Source: Rhodanobacter thiooxydans LCS2
GTDB lineage: Bacteria > Pseudomonadota > Gammaproteobacteria > Xanthomonadales > Rhodanobacteraceae
DNA length: 64,000 bases
Direction of reading: 5' to 3'
NCBI RefSeq assembly: GCF_000264375.1
Contig: NZ_AJXW01000011.1
Location: 30,438-94,437 of the forward strand
The position numbers and the translations under genes are program-made. Under the pieces are notes generated by a model. It was not told the DNA's origin. It made no database searches and saw only the letters and a program-made list of their open reading frames with translations. Below are positions 47,140-56,055 of the stretch, piece after piece; positions within the stretch are counted from its first letter, which is position 1; the number at the start of each line of letters is the position of its first letter.

Positions 47140-47376
47140 CGGTTTCAGCCACGGCGCCACTGCGCGATCTTGCCGATCGACCCGGCCGCGCAGCCATTTT
47201 CTTTCCCGGCGCATGTCGCGTTTTCGCAAGTTCGTTCGAGGCAGCCGACTGCCGGATGAATGCCATGCCGCCCTCACGTCTGTGTCGTCATGATTCCGCT
47301 GCATAGTCATGCCGCAAGCGCCGCGGTAGCGGGTGCTTGGGAGCGTCGTCGCGTACCCACCCTGGAGGGAATCTGC

Positions 47377-47862
47377 ATGAAATCTTCGAGTCTTGCCGCC
47401 ATCGCCCTGGCCTGTCTGCTGGCGATGCCGGCTGTCTATGCACAACAGGCATCCGCCCCGTCTGGTTCGACCGGTCAATGCAAGGACGGCAGCTACACCA
47501 GCACCGCCACCAAGCGCGGCGCCTGCAAGGGGCACAAGGGCGTGAAGGAGTGGTATGCGGCGGCCAGCGCACCGGCGGCCAAGCCCGCACCGGCGGCTGT
47601 ACCGACTCCGACCCCGACCGCCGCTGCGCCGGCTGCCCCGGCGGCGAATACCGCCATGAAGCCCCACGCGATGCCGGCCCCGGCAGCCAACGCCGCGCCG
47701 GGCGGTGGCCCGGGCATGGTCTGGGTCAACGACAGCAGCAAGGTCTACCACTGCTCTGGTGACAAGTGGTACGGCAAGACCAAGCATGGCCAGTACATGA
47801 GCGAAGCCGACGCCAGGGCCAAGGGCAACCACGCCGAGCATGGCAAGGCCTGTACACCGTAA
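47377..47862 (+). CDS. Secreted DUF3761 protein
   Basis: This 161-residue protein has a signal peptide (LAAIALACLLAMPAVYAQ), then the DUF3761 motif CKDGSYTSTATKRGACKGHKGVKEWY, a Pro/Ala-rich linker and a second cysteine-bearing block (VYHCSGDKWYGKTKHGQYMSEADA). DUF3761 proteins are small, exported and uncharacterised. GGAGGG lies ahead of the ATG. The preceding 237-base gap shows no gene. Confidence 0.82.
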   Translation: MKSSSLAAIALACLLAMPAVYAQQASAPSGSTGQCKDGSYTSTATKRGACKGHKGVKEWYAAASAPAAKPAPAAVPTPTPTAAAPAAPAANTAMKPHAMPAPAANAAPGGGPGMVWVNDSSKVYHCSGDKWYGKTKHGQYMSEADARAKGNHAEHGKACTP

Positions 47863-47884
47863 AGCTTCCAGCTGCACGCTTGAC

Positions 47885-47915
47885 GAGGGGCCGGTGCAAG
47901 CCGGCCTCTTGTTTT
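47885..47915 (+). terminator. Terminator after the DUF3761 gene
   Basis: A GC-rich hairpin (GAGGGGCCGG / CCGGCCTC, slightly bulged) is followed by TTGTTTTA, 22 bases past the stop. Because the hairpin is also near the convergent VOC gene, it may work in both directions. Confidence 0.6.
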
Positions 47916-47920
47916 ACGGG

Positions 47921-48349
47921 TTACCCGGGTTGCCACGGGTCGTAGCTGCCGAAGTACCACAGGTGGCCCTCCGGGTCGTGGCAGCTGTAGCCGGCGCCGC
48001 CGTAGTCCTGCTCGGCGTAATCGTCGACGATCACCGCACCGGCCGCCTTCGTCCGCAGGTAATGTGCCTTGCAGTCGGCCACGGTCACGCAGGCGCACTG
48101 CGTCTCGCGGCCGCCGATCTCGTCGGGCTGTGCGATGTGCCGGCCGAACGCGTTGTCGCGCACTTCGCCGAGCATGACCATGCCGCTGCCGAAGGTGAGC
48201 TGGGCGTGTTCCACGCCGCCGTCGTCGCCCTCGTAAACCGCTTGTTTTTCGAAACCGAACGCCTTGCACAACCATTCGATCGCGGCGTGGGCATCGCGGT
48301 AGCGCAGGCAGGGGATGATGGTGCTGCCGTGGGGATGGGGTGCCGGCAT
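47921..48349 (-). CDS. Glyoxalase/bleomycin-resistance (VOC) domain protein
   Basis: This 142-residue protein has a VOC fold: STIIPCLRYRDAHAAIEWLCKAFGFE, VEHAQLTFGSGMVMLGE, and CHDPEGHLWYFGSYDPW at the end, with the metal-ligand type histidine and glutamate positions. VOC proteins include glyoxalases, dioxygenases and resistance proteins; the activity cannot be named. The start MPAPHPHGST is chosen. It lies between the DUF3761 gene (convergent) and the MscS-type gene on the same strand. Confidence 0.85.
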   Translation of the reverse strand: MPAPHPHGSTIIPCLRYRDAHAAIEWLCKAFGFEKQAVYEGDDGGVEHAQLTFGSGMVMLGEVRDNAFGRHIAQPDEIGGRETQCACVTVADCKAHYLRTKAAGAVIVDDYAEQDYGGAGYSCHDPEGHLWYFGSYDPWQPG

Positions 48350-48435
48350 GACGAGACTCCGTTGGCGGAAACCACACACAGGCTAGCGCTGTCGCCGCTC
48401 GCTGTCTTGCCGGGAATCGCCGCCGCGGCGCCGCC

Positions 48436-50847
48436 TCAGCCGGTGTCCTCGTCTTCCTCGGGCAGCGGTGGCAGCGTGCGCACCAGCATGCTTTGCGGAC
48501 TGGTCATCGGCAGCCGCTCGCGACGCAGGCGTTCGAGGATCTCGAACAGCAGCTCGCTCTTCACGCCGCCGACCTCGCGCGGGCTGCTGACGTAGGCGAC
48601 GCAATTGAACGTCATCACGCCGGCGTTGACGTTTTCCAGTTGTACGAACGGCGCCGGGGCGGTCAGCGTGCCGTGGTGCGCGCGCAGGATGCCCAGCACC
48701 AGCTCGCGCACCCGGTCGGCGTCGGTGTGCAGCGGCATCGGCAGCTTGATCTGCACGCGGCCTTGCGCGTTGGCCAGGGTCACGTTGCGCACGTTCTGGG
48801 TGATCAGCTGCGAGTTCGGCACGATCACGGTGGAGCGGTCCCACATCTGGATCTCGGTGGCGCGCACGTTGATGCGGCGGATGTCGCCCTCGACGTCGCT
48901 CGACAGGCTGACCCAGTCGCCCACCTTCACCGGCCGCTCGACCAGCAAAATCAGGCCGGAGATGAAGTTCTGCACGATCGCCTGCAGGCCGAAGCCGATG
49001 CCCACCGACAGTGCGCTGACGATCCAGGTGATGCTCTTCAGGTCCACGTGCAGCGCCGCCAGCGTCAGCACCGCCACCAGCAGGCCGCCGACGTAGCCGA
49101 GCAGGGTGACGATGGAGTCCTGCATGCCCTTTTCCATCGTGGACTTCGGCAGCAGCTGCTCGGCCAGCCAGCGCTTGAGCATGCGCAGCACGAACATTCC
49201 GACGACCAGCACCAGCACACCGCCGAAGATGGTGCCCGGGTTGATCGCCAGCTCGCCAAGTCTGAAGCCGCCCAGGGTCTGCTCTGCGCTCGCCAGCAGG
49301 TCGCGCGGGCCGGCGCCGAACGGGGTCAGCACGGTGGTCAGCGCCAGCAGCGCCAGCCCCACCCGACCGATGCCGGCGAGCAGGACAGCGGCCTGCTCCA
49401 GCGTGTGCGGCGCCAGTTCGAAGGTGGCCTGCAGTCGTATGCCGCTGCGCCCATGTGGCAGCAGCAAGGCATCGATCAGGTCGGTGAGCAGCTGGATCAG
49501 CAGGTACACCGTGGCCACGATCACGCCGACCCACAGCATCTGCACGGCGACGAAGAACGCCAGCGCGATGAAACCGGTGGCCACGCCCAGCCAGCTGACT
49601 GCCACGCCGAGCGTGGCCGCTGCAGTGAGCAGACCGACCCACAGCGGCCGATGTTCCGGTGCGGCGCCATCGGCGGCCGCTGCCTGGCGGGCGTGACGCA
49701 GGCGCAGCAGGGCCGCGCCGATCAGTCCGCTGATGACCAGCGCGAACAGGCCGCGCGTGGCCACCGAGGCCGGCAGGCTGGTGCCGATCGCGCGGCTGCT
49801 GTTGTCGAACAGGCCGAACAGCAGCGCCGCGACGGCCAGCAGCCAGGGGAACGGGCGCAGTCGTTGCGCCGCCAGGTCCGACAGCGCCGGCAGCCGCCAC
49901 GACGGCCGCTGTACCGACAGCAGCGCGCGGCCCAGCCCGGTCACGTACGCGGCGAAGTACACCAACCCGACCGCAGCAGCAGCCAGCGCAGCGAGGTCGT
50001 CATCGAGGATGCCGTTCCAGTTCAGTCCCAGATAGGCCAGTTGCGCGGCCAGCCCGGTGGTGAGCACGGCGCTCAGCGCCACCGCGGTGGCCATCGCGCT
50101 GCGCCGCAGGTGGCCGTCCGGCACGTGGTGGGTGGAGAACGTCAGCAGCAGCCGTTCGAGTAACCGGCGGCCGCCACCCAGCAACAGCGCTGCGGCGACC
50201 AGGCACCACATCAACGGCTGCCGGTTCGGCGGCTGCCATGCCTGCGCCACGGCGCCGGCGAAGCGTGCGCCGAGGCGCTTGAACCGCACCATATCGTCCG
50301 GAAATGCCCGCACCGGATCGGCCCAGAACGTGCGGCTGAACGGGGTGGCCGTGCGCGAGGCCAGCCGCGCCTGGAACTCGTCGTTGCGCAGGCCGTTGAT
50401 CTGCGCCGCCAATTGCGTCGCGTTCTGGCCGAGCAGCTGTGCCTGCTTGATCTGTGCGTCGAGATCGGCCTGCGCCTTGTCCAGCTTGCGGCGTTGCGCG
50501 ACGACTTCCGGTGCCTCGGCCGGCGCGCCTTTCGCCGGTGCCGGACCCAGCACGCCAAGCTGCGCCTGCAGCGCGGTCATCTGCGGCGCGAGGCTGGCGG
50601 CCAGCTGGCGCGCCTGGTCCTGCACGCCGAGCGCGGTGTTGCGCAGGTCGGCCAGCGGCACGTCGGACTTCTTGTCCTTCAGCGCGGCTTTGACCGTGTC
50701 GAGCTGGCTGCCAAGCTGGTCCAGTGTCTGCGCAGGGGTCGCTGCCGGCGCCGTGGTCGGCGGCGGCTGGTCGTTGTCCTGGGCAGGCGACGCGGCACTG
50801 CCAAGCGTCAACAGCAGGAGCAGGAGGAAACGGGGCAGGTTAGGCAT
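48436..50847 (-). CDS. Large mechanosensitive channel (DUF3772 and MscS)
   Basis: This 803-residue inner-membrane protein has a signal (MPNLPRFLLLLLLTLGSAA), a periplasmic DUF3772 region with heptad-like stretches (about residues 30-170, rich in Q/A/L), about ten transmembrane helices and a C-terminal MscS pore and beta domain (ALSVGIGFGLQAIVQNFISGLILLVERPVKVGDWV). Large MscS proteins release solutes upon hypo-osmotic shock. Its start is set at the signal; sequence upstream in frame is a low-complexity basic stretch. It is divergent from the ABC exporter by 224 bases. Confidence 0.88.
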   Translation of the reverse strand: MPNLPRFLLLLLLTLGSAASPAQDNDQPPPTTAPAATPAQTLDQLGSQLDTVKAALKDKKSDVPLADLRNTALGVQDQARQLAASLAPQMTALQAQLGVLGPAPAKGAPAEAPEVVAQRRKLDKAQADLDAQIKQAQLLGQNATQLAAQINGLRNDEFQARLASRTATPFSRTFWADPVRAFPDDMVRFKRLGARFAGAVAQAWQPPNRQPLMWCLVAAALLLGGGRRLLERLLLTFSTHHVPDGHLRRSAMATAVALSAVLTTGLAAQLAYLGLNWNGILDDDLAALAAAAVGLVYFAAYVTGLGRALLSVQRPSWRLPALSDLAAQRLRPFPWLLAVAALLFGLFDNSSRAIGTSLPASVATRGLFALVISGLIGAALLRLRHARQAAAADGAAPEHRPLWVGLLTAAATLGVAVSWLGVATGFIALAFFVAVQMLWVGVIVATVYLLIQLLTDLIDALLLPHGRSGIRLQATFELAPHTLEQAAVLLAGIGRVGLALLALTTVLTPFGAGPRDLLASAEQTLGGFRLGELAINPGTIFGGVLVLVVGMFVLRMLKRWLAEQLLPKSTMEKGMQDSIVTLLGYVGGLLVAVLTLAALHVDLKSITWIVSALSVGIGFGLQAIVQNFISGLILLVERPVKVGDWVSLSSDVEGDIRRINVRATEIQMWDRSTVIVPNSQLITQNVRNVTLANAQGRVQIKLPMPLHTDADRVRELVLGILRAHHGTLTAPAPFVQLENVNAGVMTFNCVAYVSSPREVGGVKSELLFEILERLRRERLPMTSPQSMLVRTLPPLPEEDEDTG

Positions 50848-51071
50848 CCGCCCATGATCGGAGCGCCACCGCAGGCGGTCAATCGTGCCGGGACGGAGGA
50901 ACAGCGGAACCTGCGGCTGGCGTTCAGGCTCGGTGTCGTGCCCTTCGCGGCGGGCTGCCCGGATCGGCGGCGCCGCCCCCGGCGGCGGCAGGTCGCGCCG
51001 ATCACGGAAGCGCCGCATCGTCACACGTATCGTGCGGGCTTCACGCACAATGGCGGGCCCGCAGGCTCGGA

Positions 51072-52922
51072 ATGCCCATGATCTTCCGCTGGTTCGAATC
51101 CCTTATCGACGCGTTCAAGGAGCCTGTCGACGGCATGCCGCCGACGTCGGTGTGGCGCTTCTACGCGTTCTACCTGCGCCAGGTGTGGCCGGTGTTCGCG
51201 GTGGCGATCGCGGTGGGTTTCGTGGTGGCGATCGTCGAGGTGTCGCTGTTCGGCTTCATCGGCCGCATCGTGGACATGGCCAGGGGCGCGCCGGCGGCGG
51301 ACTTCTTCCGGCAGCACGGCAATGAGCTGTTGTGGATGGGTTTCGTGGCGCTGATCGTGCGGCCGCTGGCGATCGGCGCGCACGACCTGCTGGTGAACCA
51401 GGCGATCGTGCCCAGCCTGACCAACCGCATCCGCTGGCAGAACCACCGCTACGTGATCCGCCAGAGCCTGGGTTTCTTCCAGAACGACTACGCCGGGCGC
51501 ATCGCCAACCGTATCATGCAGACCGGTGGCGCGTTGCGCGAATCGGCGGTGCAGATCGTCGACGCGATCTGGTACGTCACCATCTACACCGGCAGCGCGA
51601 TCGTGCTGTTCGCGCAGGCGGACCTGTGGCTGGCCGCGCCGCTGTTCGCCTGGGTGTTCGCGTATGTCGGCCTGCTGGCGTTCTTCATTCCACGCATCAA
51701 GCAGCGCTCGTGGCTGGCTTCGGAGGCGCGCTCGAAATTGATGGGGCGCATCGTCGACGGCTACAGCAACGTGCTCACGCTGAAGCTGTTCGCGCACACG
51801 CGTCGCGAGGAAGCCTACGTGGCCGACGCGATGGCCGAGCAGACCGACAAGCTGCGCCGCATGACCCGCGTCACCACCGCGCTGGATGCCAGCATCACCA
51901 CGCTCAACGGCTTCCTGATCGTGGGCACCTCGGCGCTGGCGCTGTGGCTGTGGAGCGAGGGCCGGGTGACGGTGGGCGCGATCGCGCTGTCGACCGGGCT
52001 GGTGATCCGGATCAACAACATGTCCGGCTGGATCATGTGGGTGGTCAACGGCATCTTCGAGAACGTGGGCACGGTGCAGGACGGCATCACCACGATCTCG
52101 CGGCCGCGCGCGGTGCAGGACCGCGAGGGCGCGATGCCGCTGGAGGTCACCAACGGCGGCGTGCATTTCGAGCACATCCATTTCCACTACGGCAAGCAGG
52201 GTGGGGTGATCGCCGGGCTGGACCTCACCGTGCGCGCGGGCGAGAAGATCGGCCTGGTCGGCCCGTCCGGTGCGGGCAAGTCCACCCTGGTCAACGTGTT
52301 GCTGCGGCTGTACGACCTCGAGGCCGGACGCATCCTGATCGATGGTCAGGACATCGCTGGCGTCACTCAGGAAAGCCTGCGCTCGCAGATCGGCGTGGTC
52401 ACCCAGGACACCTCGCTGCTGCACCGCTCGATCCGCGACAACATTCTGTATGGACGTCCGGATGCCAGCGAGGCGCAGGTGATCGAGGCCGTGCGCAAGG
52501 CGCGCGCCGACGAATTCATCCCGAACCTCAGCGACGGCGAGGGCCGTCGCGGCTACGACGCGCTGGTCGGCGAACGCGGCGTAAAACTCAGCGGCGGCCA
52601 GCGCCAGCGCATCGCGATCGCCCGCGTGCTGCTGAAGGATGCGCCGATCCTGGTGCTGGACGAAGCCACCAGCGCGCTCGATTCCGAAGCCGAAGCGGCG
52701 ATCCAGGACAGCCTCGACCTGCTGATGCAGGGCAAGACGGTGATCGCCATCGCCCATCGCCTGTCCACCATCGCGCGGATGGACCGACTGGTGGTGCTGG
52801 ACAAGGGCCGCATCGTGGAAACCGGCACGCACGCCGAGCTGATCGCCCGCGGTGGCCTGTACGCACGGCTGTGGCAGCGGCAGACCGGCGGCTTCGTGGC
52901 AGCAGAGGACGCGCCGGCCTGA
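51072..52922 (+). CDS. ABC exporter, MsbA-like half-transporter
   Basis: This 616-residue exporter has six N-terminal helices and one ATPase domain, with Walker A GPSGAGKST near residue 399, signature LSGGQRQRIA, Walker B ILVLDEATSALD and the switch histidine IAHRLSTI. The membrane part resembles exporters with the RIANRIMQTG coupling region. As a half-transporter it forms a dimer. The substrate is not evident; lipid or drug export is typical. ATG 51072 gives MPMIFRWFE; ATG 51078 is an alternative. Confidence 0.88.
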   Translation: MPMIFRWFESLIDAFKEPVDGMPPTSVWRFYAFYLRQVWPVFAVAIAVGFVVAIVEVSLFGFIGRIVDMARGAPAADFFRQHGNELLWMGFVALIVRPLAIGAHDLLVNQAIVPSLTNRIRWQNHRYVIRQSLGFFQNDYAGRIANRIMQTGGALRESAVQIVDAIWYVTIYTGSAIVLFAQADLWLAAPLFAWVFAYVGLLAFFIPRIKQRSWLASEARSKLMGRIVDGYSNVLTLKLFAHTRREEAYVADAMAEQTDKLRRMTRVTTALDASITTLNGFLIVGTSALALWLWSEGRVTVGAIALSTGLVIRINNMSGWIMWVVNGIFENVGTVQDGITTISRPRAVQDREGAMPLEVTNGGVHFEHIHFHYGKQGGVIAGLDLTVRAGEKIGLVGPSGAGKSTLVNVLLRLYDLEAGRILIDGQDIAGVTQESLRSQIGVVTQDTSLLHRSIRDNILYGRPDASEAQVIEAVRKARADEFIPNLSDGEGRRGYDALVGERGVKLSGGQRQRIAIARVLLKDAPILVLDEATSALDSEAEAAIQDSLDLLMQGKTVIAIAHRLSTIARMDRLVVLDKGRIVETGTHAELIARGGLYARLWQRQTGGFVAAEDAPA

Positions 52923-52974
52923 CGGTCAACCTGGTCGCTGCTCCGTACCCTTCAGCTTTTGTGGATGACCCGAG

Positions 52975-53529
52975 ATGGCCAAGAAGCATGTCGCATCCCG
53001 ATTCGAGGCGAGGCTGCTGCGTCCGCGGGAACCCCGCAAGGCGCCGTGGGCGTTCGTGGTCCTGCCGGCGGAAGCCAGCGCCAGACTGCCGCGGCGGGGA
53101 AGGACGACGGTGGAAGGCACGCTCAACGGCCATGCGTTCCGCGCCACGCTCGAGCCGGACGGCCGGCTGAGCCATTGGCTCAAGGTGGACCGGACGCTGT
53201 GCGAAGCCGCCGGCGTGGCCGCTGGCGACGTGGTCGCGCTCGAGATGGCGCCGGTGGCCAGGGAACCGGAGCCGGAACTTCCACCGGGCCTGCGCCGGGC
53301 GCTGGACGGTGCGCCAGAGGCCTGGGCGGCCTGGGAGCACACGACCACGCTGGCGCGCGTGGACTGGATTCACTGGATCACGTCCGCCCGGCAGCCGGCC
53401 ACTCGCGCCAAGCGGGTCGCCGACGCCCTCGACATGCTGGCTTCCGGCAAGCGGCGGGTCTGCTGCTTCGACCCGTCCGGCTACTACAGCAAGGCGTTCG
53501 GGGCACCGGAAGCGACGGACGAGCAATAG
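52975..53529 (+). CDS. DUF1905/YdeI-type protein
   Basis: This 184-residue protein has an N-terminal DUF1905 domain (APWAFVVLPAEASARLPRRGRTTVEGTLNG) and a C-terminal YdeI/OmpD-associated region (DWIHWITSARQPATRAKRVADALDMLASGKRRVC). YdeI has been linked to bacteriocin or polymyxin tolerance in enterics, but the role here is unknown. It lies 52 bases after the ABC exporter on the same strand, so it may be co-transcribed. It is the last gene before the metal-resistance block. Confidence 0.8.
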   Translation: MAKKHVASRFEARLLRPREPRKAPWAFVVLPAEASARLPRRGRTTVEGTLNGHAFRATLEPDGRLSHWLKVDRTLCEAAGVAAGDVVALEMAPVAREPEPELPPGLRRALDGAPEAWAAWEHTTTLARVDWIHWITSARQPATRAKRVADALDMLASGKRRVCCFDPSGYYSKAFGAPEATDEQ

Positions 53530-53599
53530 GCGCGCAACGATGGGTGGTCGTACCTCGATATGCCGCGCCGGCGCAGCGCCCTTGCGTTCGCGGTAACGG

Positions 53600-53788
53600 C
53601 TGACCATGTACCCGCGTCTCCGCGCCGAAGTGGCGCCGGACGTGCTCCGCTTCCAGCGTCAGCTTGCGGCTGAACGATTGTGGGCGTAGCGAGTCGTACA
53701 GGATCAGGATGCGCGGCGGGCGGCCGGCGTCCGCCGGCAAGGCCAGCTTGGCCGGGCTGGGGGGGATCCAGCGCGTCGGCGGCGACAT
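53600..53788 (-). pseudogene. arsH: Truncated arsH remnant
   Basis: The reverse strand begins MSPPTRWIPPSPAKLALPAD and continues PPRILILYDSLRPQSFSRKL then EAEHVRRHFGAETRVHG, which matches the N-terminal flavodoxin-like start of ArsH (organoarsenical oxidase; typical IL-LYGSLRERSYSR). After about 60 residues the homology stops and the frame continues into unrelated sequence. The intact gene is about 230 residues, so this is a 3'-deleted fragment beside the ars operon; the glycine of the LYGS loop is replaced by Asp. Confidence 0.7.
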
Positions 53789-53840
53789 GGGGCAGATCCG
53801 GGATCGGCACGGCGTGGTTCCTGTTGCCGTGGTTTGATAA

Positions 53841-53864
53841 TTCTATAATCATGGAAATATAGAA
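53841..53864. promoter_or_regulatory. Candidate ArsR operator and promoter of the ars operon
   Basis: A 24-bp inverted repeat TTCTATA-10-TATAGAA sits 21 bases before the arsC start. TATAAT (53844-53849) inside it may be the -10; a matching -35 is unclear. ArsR-type repressors bind such AT-rich dyads next to ars operons. The segment is much more AT-rich than its surroundings. Confidence 0.55.
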
Positions 53865-53885
53865 GCCAATCCGGAATCGTCGCCC

Positions 53886-54389
53886 ATGCACCCGTGTCGC
53901 GTCCTGTTCATCTGCACCGGCAATTCGGCCCGCAGCATCCTGTCCGAGGCCATCCTCAACCATCTGGGCGCGGGGCGCTTCGCGGCGTTCAGTGCCGGCA
54001 GCCAGCCGACCGGGCACGTCAATCCTCATGCGATCGACGAACTCAAGTCCCTCGGCATTCCCACCGAAGGGTTGAGCAGCAAGTCGTGGGACCGCTTCAC
54101 CGAAGCGGGCGCGCCGCCGCTGGATATCGTGATCACGGTGTGCGACAACGCCGCCAGCGAGACCTGCCCGGTACTGTTCGGCGACTTCGTGAGAAGCCAT
54201 TGGGGCCTGGCCGATCCGGCCGCCGCCCAGGGCGCGGACGCCGCGGCGGCGTTCCGGCGCGCCCACGCGCTGATCACGCGACGGATCACGGCGCTGCAGC
54301 AGCTGCCGGTGGAAACGATGGGACGCGACGAGCTGAAGCAGGAACTCGATCGCATCGGCAGCATCACCGGCGAAGCGGCAGGCGCATGA
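53886..54389 (+). CDS. arsC: Arsenate reductase, thioredoxin-coupled LMW-phosphatase type
   Basis: This 167-residue ArsC belongs to the low-molecular-weight tyrosine phosphatase type. The P-loop ICTGNSARS carries the nucleophilic Cys10, and two more cysteines (Cys86 in TVCDNAA and Cys94 in SETCPV) fit the redox shuttle used with thioredoxin. It reduces arsenate to arsenite for export by the next gene, acr3, which overlaps it by four bases. The C-terminal segment is longer by about 30 residues than in Staphylococcus ArsC. Confidence 0.93.
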   Translation: MHPCRVLFICTGNSARSILSEAILNHLGAGRFAAFSAGSQPTGHVNPHAIDELKSLGIPTEGLSSKSWDRFTEAGAPPLDIVITVCDNAASETCPVLFGDFVRSHWGLADPAAAQGADAAAAFRRAHALITRRITALQQLPVETMGRDELKQELDRIGSITGEAAGA

Positions 54390-55471
54390 ACCAGGCATCC
54401 GCAGAACTCGCCGCTTGCGCGGTTCCCTCGGAGGTTGCCCGCATCGGCTTCTTCGAGCGCTGGCTCACGCTCTGGGTGTTGCTGTGCATCGTTGCCGGCA
54501 CGCTGCTGGGCCACTGGCTGCCCGGCGGCTTCGCGGCGCTGGGCGGCATGCAGGTGGCGCAGGTGAATTTGCCGGTCGCCGTGCTGATCTGGCTGATGAT
54601 CATCCCGATGCTGCTGAAGATCGACTTCGGCGCGCTGGGCGGCGTGCGCCGGCAGTGGAGGGGCATCGGCGTCACGCTGTTCGTCAATTGGGCGGTGAAG
54701 CCGTTCTCGATGGCGCTGCTGGGCTGGATCTTCATCCGCCACCTCTTCGCCGGCCAGCTGCCGGCCGCGCAGCTCGATTCCTATATTGCCGGTCTGATCC
54801 TGCTGGCCGCCGCGCCGTGCACGGCGATGGTGTTCGTGTGGAGCAACCTGTGCAATGGCGAGCCGGCGTTCACGTTGAGCCAGGTCGCGCTGAACGACGC
54901 CATCATGGTGGTGGCGTTCGCGCCGATCGTGGCGCTGTTGCTGGGCATCTCCTCGATCATTGTGCCGTGGAACACGCTGCTGCTGTCGGTGCTGCTGTAC
55001 ATCGTGGTGCCGGTGGTGCTCAGCGTGCTGCTGCGGCGCCGGCTGCTGGCGCACGGCGGTGAGGTACGTCTGCAGCAATGGCTGCAGCGGCTGGGGCCGC
55101 TGTCGCTGGGCGCGCTGCTGGCCACCCTGGTGCTGCTGTTCGGTTTCCAGGGCCGGCAGATCCTCGCGGAGCCGGCGATCATCGCGCTGCTGGCGGTGCC
55201 GATCCTGATCCAGGTGTATTTCAATGCCGGCCTGGCGTACTGGCTCAATCGCCGCTTCGGCGTGCCGCACTGCGTGGCCGGTCCCTCGGCGCTGATCGGC
55301 GCCAGCAACTTCTTCGAGCTGGCGGTGGCCACCGCGGTGGCCCTGTTCGGCGTGCATTCCGGCGCGGCGCTGGCGACTGTGGTGGGCGTGCTGATCGAGG
55401 TGCCGGTGATGCTGTCGGTGGTGCGCATCGTCAACCGCAGCAAGCGCTGGTACGAAACGGCCCGGGAGTAG
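54386..55471 (+). CDS. acr3: Arsenite efflux permease, ACR3 family
   Basis: This 361-residue protein has ten predicted helices and the ACR3 signature LAAAPCTAMVFVWSNLCNGEP, with the conserved cysteine in helix 4 and the proline/glutamate region (GASNFFELAVATAVALFG). ACR3 exports arsenite driven by the proton gradient. It is translationally coupled to arsC and 4 bases from arsR, making arsC-acr3-arsR one operon. It ends in TAG. Confidence 0.94.
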   Translation: MNQASAELAACAVPSEVARIGFFERWLTLWVLLCIVAGTLLGHWLPGGFAALGGMQVAQVNLPVAVLIWLMIIPMLLKIDFGALGGVRRQWRGIGVTLFVNWAVKPFSMALLGWIFIRHLFAGQLPAAQLDSYIAGLILLAAAPCTAMVFVWSNLCNGEPAFTLSQVALNDAIMVVAFAPIVALLLGISSIIVPWNTLLLSVLLYIVVPVVLSVLLRRRLLAHGGEVRLQQWLQRLGPLSLGALLATLVLLFGFQGRQILAEPAIIALLAVPILIQVYFNAGLAYWLNRRFGVPHCVAGPSALIGASNFFELAVATAVALFGVHSGAALATVVGVLIEVPVMLSVVRIVNRSKRWYETARE

Positions 55472-55475
55472 CGTC

Positions 55476-55847
55476 ATGCAGAACAGGCAAGCCATCACCA
55501 TCCTCGCCGCGCTCGCGCAGGAGTCGCGCCTCGCGGTCTACCGGTTGCTGGTCGAGCATGCGCCGGAAGGACTGGCCGCCAGCGCGATCGCGGAGAAGCT
55601 GGGCCTGCCCAACGCCACGCTGTCCTTCCACCTGAAGGAGCTGTCGCACGCGGGCCTGGTGAGCAGCCGGCAGAGCGGGCGCTTCATCTACTACGCGCCA
55701 GTGATCGAGGCGATGGACGAGCTGGTCGGCTACCTGACCGATCACTGCTGCAGCCAGTCCGCTGGCACGTGCGCCACGGCCAAGCGCAAGTGCGCCCCGA
55801 AAAAGCGCGTGGCCACTGCCGGCAAGCGACGGTCGGGTTCGACTTGA
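55476..55847 (+). CDS. arsR: ArsR-family metalloregulator
   Basis: This 123-residue winged-helix repressor has the ArsR core: ALAQESRLAVYRLLVEHAPEGLAASAIAEKLGLPNATLSFHLKEL and AGLVSSRQSGRFIYY. The usual ELCVCDL As(III) site is absent; instead cysteines cluster at the C-terminus (DHCCSQSAGTCATAKRKC), a plausible alternative metal site. The stop codon lies within the copA-remnant homology, so the last few residues (RRSGST) may be acquired. It is last in the ars operon; its stop is TGA. Confidence 0.87.
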   Translation: MQNRQAITILAALAQESRLAVYRLLVEHAPEGLAASAIAEKLGLPNATLSFHLKELSHAGLVSSRQSGRFIYYAPVIEAMDELVGYLTDHCCSQSAGTCATAKRKCAPKKRVATAGKRRSGST

Positions 55848-56009
55848 TCCGGTCGGCCACCGCGACCAGGGCGGCCAGCTCGCCGCCGACGTCGAGGAAC
55901 ATCACCGCGGCGCCCTGTCCGCGCAGTTGTTCGGCACGGGCGTTGGCGTCGTCGCCAATCGTGACGCGCGATTCGGCCATCAGCTTCGCGTTGCCCTGTG
56001 GCGCGTTGC
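55842..56009 (-). pseudogene. Fragment of a P1B-type ATPase gene (copA remnant)
   Basis: On the minus strand this segment reads [20 protein letters not shown] then LRGQGAAVMFLDVGGELAALVAVADRIK, a near copy of residues about 712-765 of the intact ATPase gene downstream (58611-58760). Homology includes its DNA (GGCAACGCGAAGCTGATGGC). It then stops at both sides, with no motif IV or ATP-binding region left. It is an orphan fragment, inverted relative to the functional gene, probably left from rearrangement of the metal locus. Confidence 0.75.
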
Positions 56010-56017
56010 AGCAGCGC

Positions 56018-56049
56018 TTGACTCTGGACCTTGATCAAAGGTATAGACT
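56018..56049 (+). promoter_or_regulatory. MerR/CueR-type promoter
   Basis: A TTGACT -35 and a TAGACT or TATAGA -10 are separated by about 18-20 bases. Between them lies the dyad ACCTTGATCAAAGGT, an arrangement characteristic of MerR-family activators that unwind a long spacer. It precedes the cueR-like gene, so it is probably autoregulated and drives the ATPase as well. Confidence 0.75.
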
Positions 56050-56055
56050 ACGCCC

